Shown here: one piece after another, positions 5,804 to 6,006 of the stretch | How positions within the stretch are numbered: the first letter of the stretch is position 1 | How the letters are laid out: every line of letters begins with the position of its first letter | Source of the DNA: an uncultured Bacteroidota bacterium | Lineage (GTDB): Bacteria; Bacteroidota; Bacteroidia; Chitinophagales; Chitinophagaceae | Assembly: GCA_946480675.1 (NCBI GenBank) | Contig: CAMLKS010000163.1 | Span: forward strand, 1 to 6,006 | Length of the DNA: 6,006 nucleotides | Direction: 5' to 3' | Made by a program: the position numbers and the translations under genes | The notes under the pieces: model-generated | What the model saw: only the letters and a program-made list of their open reading frames with translations | Database searches by the model: none | What the model was told of the DNA's origin: nothing

Positions 5804-6006
5804 ATGAATACTAAGGTCGATTTTTATTTCAATAAAGCCGGGAAGTGGCAAGAGGCTACAGAGAAGCTGCGGAAGATAGTGTTGAGTTGTGGCCTTACGG
5901 AAGAATTGAAGTGGGGTTGCCCGTGTTATATGCAGGGTAAGAGCAATATTGTTCTGATACATGTATTCAAAGAATACTGTGCTGTGCTTTTCTTCAAAGG
6001 TGCTTT
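5804..6006 (+). CDS. YdeI / DUF1801-like protein, 3'-truncated
   Basis: This is the fourth gene of the operon, cut by the right edge after 67 codons. The ATG at 5804 follows a purine-rich AAAGAAG stretch and lies 9 bp after the DoxX stop. The visible protein reads FYFNKAGKWQEATEKLRKI, then LTEELKWGCPCY (32-43), NIVLIHVFKEY (48-58) and AVLFFKGA (60-67). These are the characteristic segments of the YdeI/DUF1801 (YdhG/YjbR/CyaY-like fold) family. The P-C-Y turn after KWG and the FFKG strand are hallmarks. Members are small soluble proteins without a proven enzymatic role; an iron- or phosphate-linked role has been suggested for relatives with the CyaY-like fold, but nothing here shows it. The protein is relatively cysteine-rich (C29, C40, C42, C59), which is worth noting for a possible redox or metal function. 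The remainder lies outside the window. Confidence 0.85.
   Translation, partial: MNTKVDFYFNKAGKWQEATEKLRKIVLSCGLTEELKWGCPCYMQGKSNIVLIHVFKEYCAVLFFKGA

Noticed and set aside
5794..5814. An ATG overlapping the DoxX stop codon (TAATG)
   Set aside because: It opens a frame of only six codons before TAA; the real downstream start is the ATG at 5804, which yields the YdeI-like sequence.

Overview
The window looks like chromosomal DNA from a member of the Bacteroidota, probably of the Chitinophagia/Sphingobacteriia type. The evidence is the moderate AT-rich composition, the near absence of Shine-Dalgarno sequences, TAnnTTTG-type -7 promoter elements before several genes, and protein sequences that resemble Bacteroidota versions of their families. 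It holds eight protein genes. The first (MFS transporter) and the last (YdeI/DUF1801-like) are cut by the window edges. I see no tRNA, rRNA, insertion sequence, integrase, CRISPR array or phage gene, and no non-coding stretch longer than about 230 bases.

Layout. (1) 3-1190 (+): a major facilitator transporter with 12 predicted membrane segments, truncated at its N-terminus. (2) 1323-2186 (+): an AraC-type regulator, followed after 84 bp by 2271-3131 (+), an extended short-chain dehydrogenase/NAD-dependent epimerase. The two are probably one regulatory unit closed by a strong rho-independent terminator at 3175-3208. (3) 3361-3837 (+): a single-haem c-type cytochrome made as a lipoprotein. It resembles the small cytochromes that accompany nitrous-oxide reductase (nos) clusters in Bacteroidota, but it stands alone here. 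(4) 3891-4469 (-): a HutD/Ves-family cupin-like protein, convergent with the cytochrome. (5) 4608 to the right edge (+): a tight four-gene operon encoding an ArsR-type repressor, an SRPBCC/AHSA1 protein, a DoxX-like membrane protein and a YdeI/DUF1801-like protein, with gaps of only 6-9 bp.

The best-supported regulatory structure lies upstream of the ArsR gene. Two nearly identical 16-bp palindromes (core GTAGT-N6-ACTAC) sit 26 bp apart. One lies between a well-formed -33 element (TTTG) and a -7 element (TATATTTG). The other overlaps the end of the -7 element and reaches almost to the ATG. This is the expected geometry for an autorepressed operon, and the ArsR protein lacks the usual metal-binding cysteine motif.

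Nothing in the window is clearly a new biological system. The items most worth a second look are the double operator and its operon of unknown substrate, and the solitary nos-type cytochrome lipoprotein.
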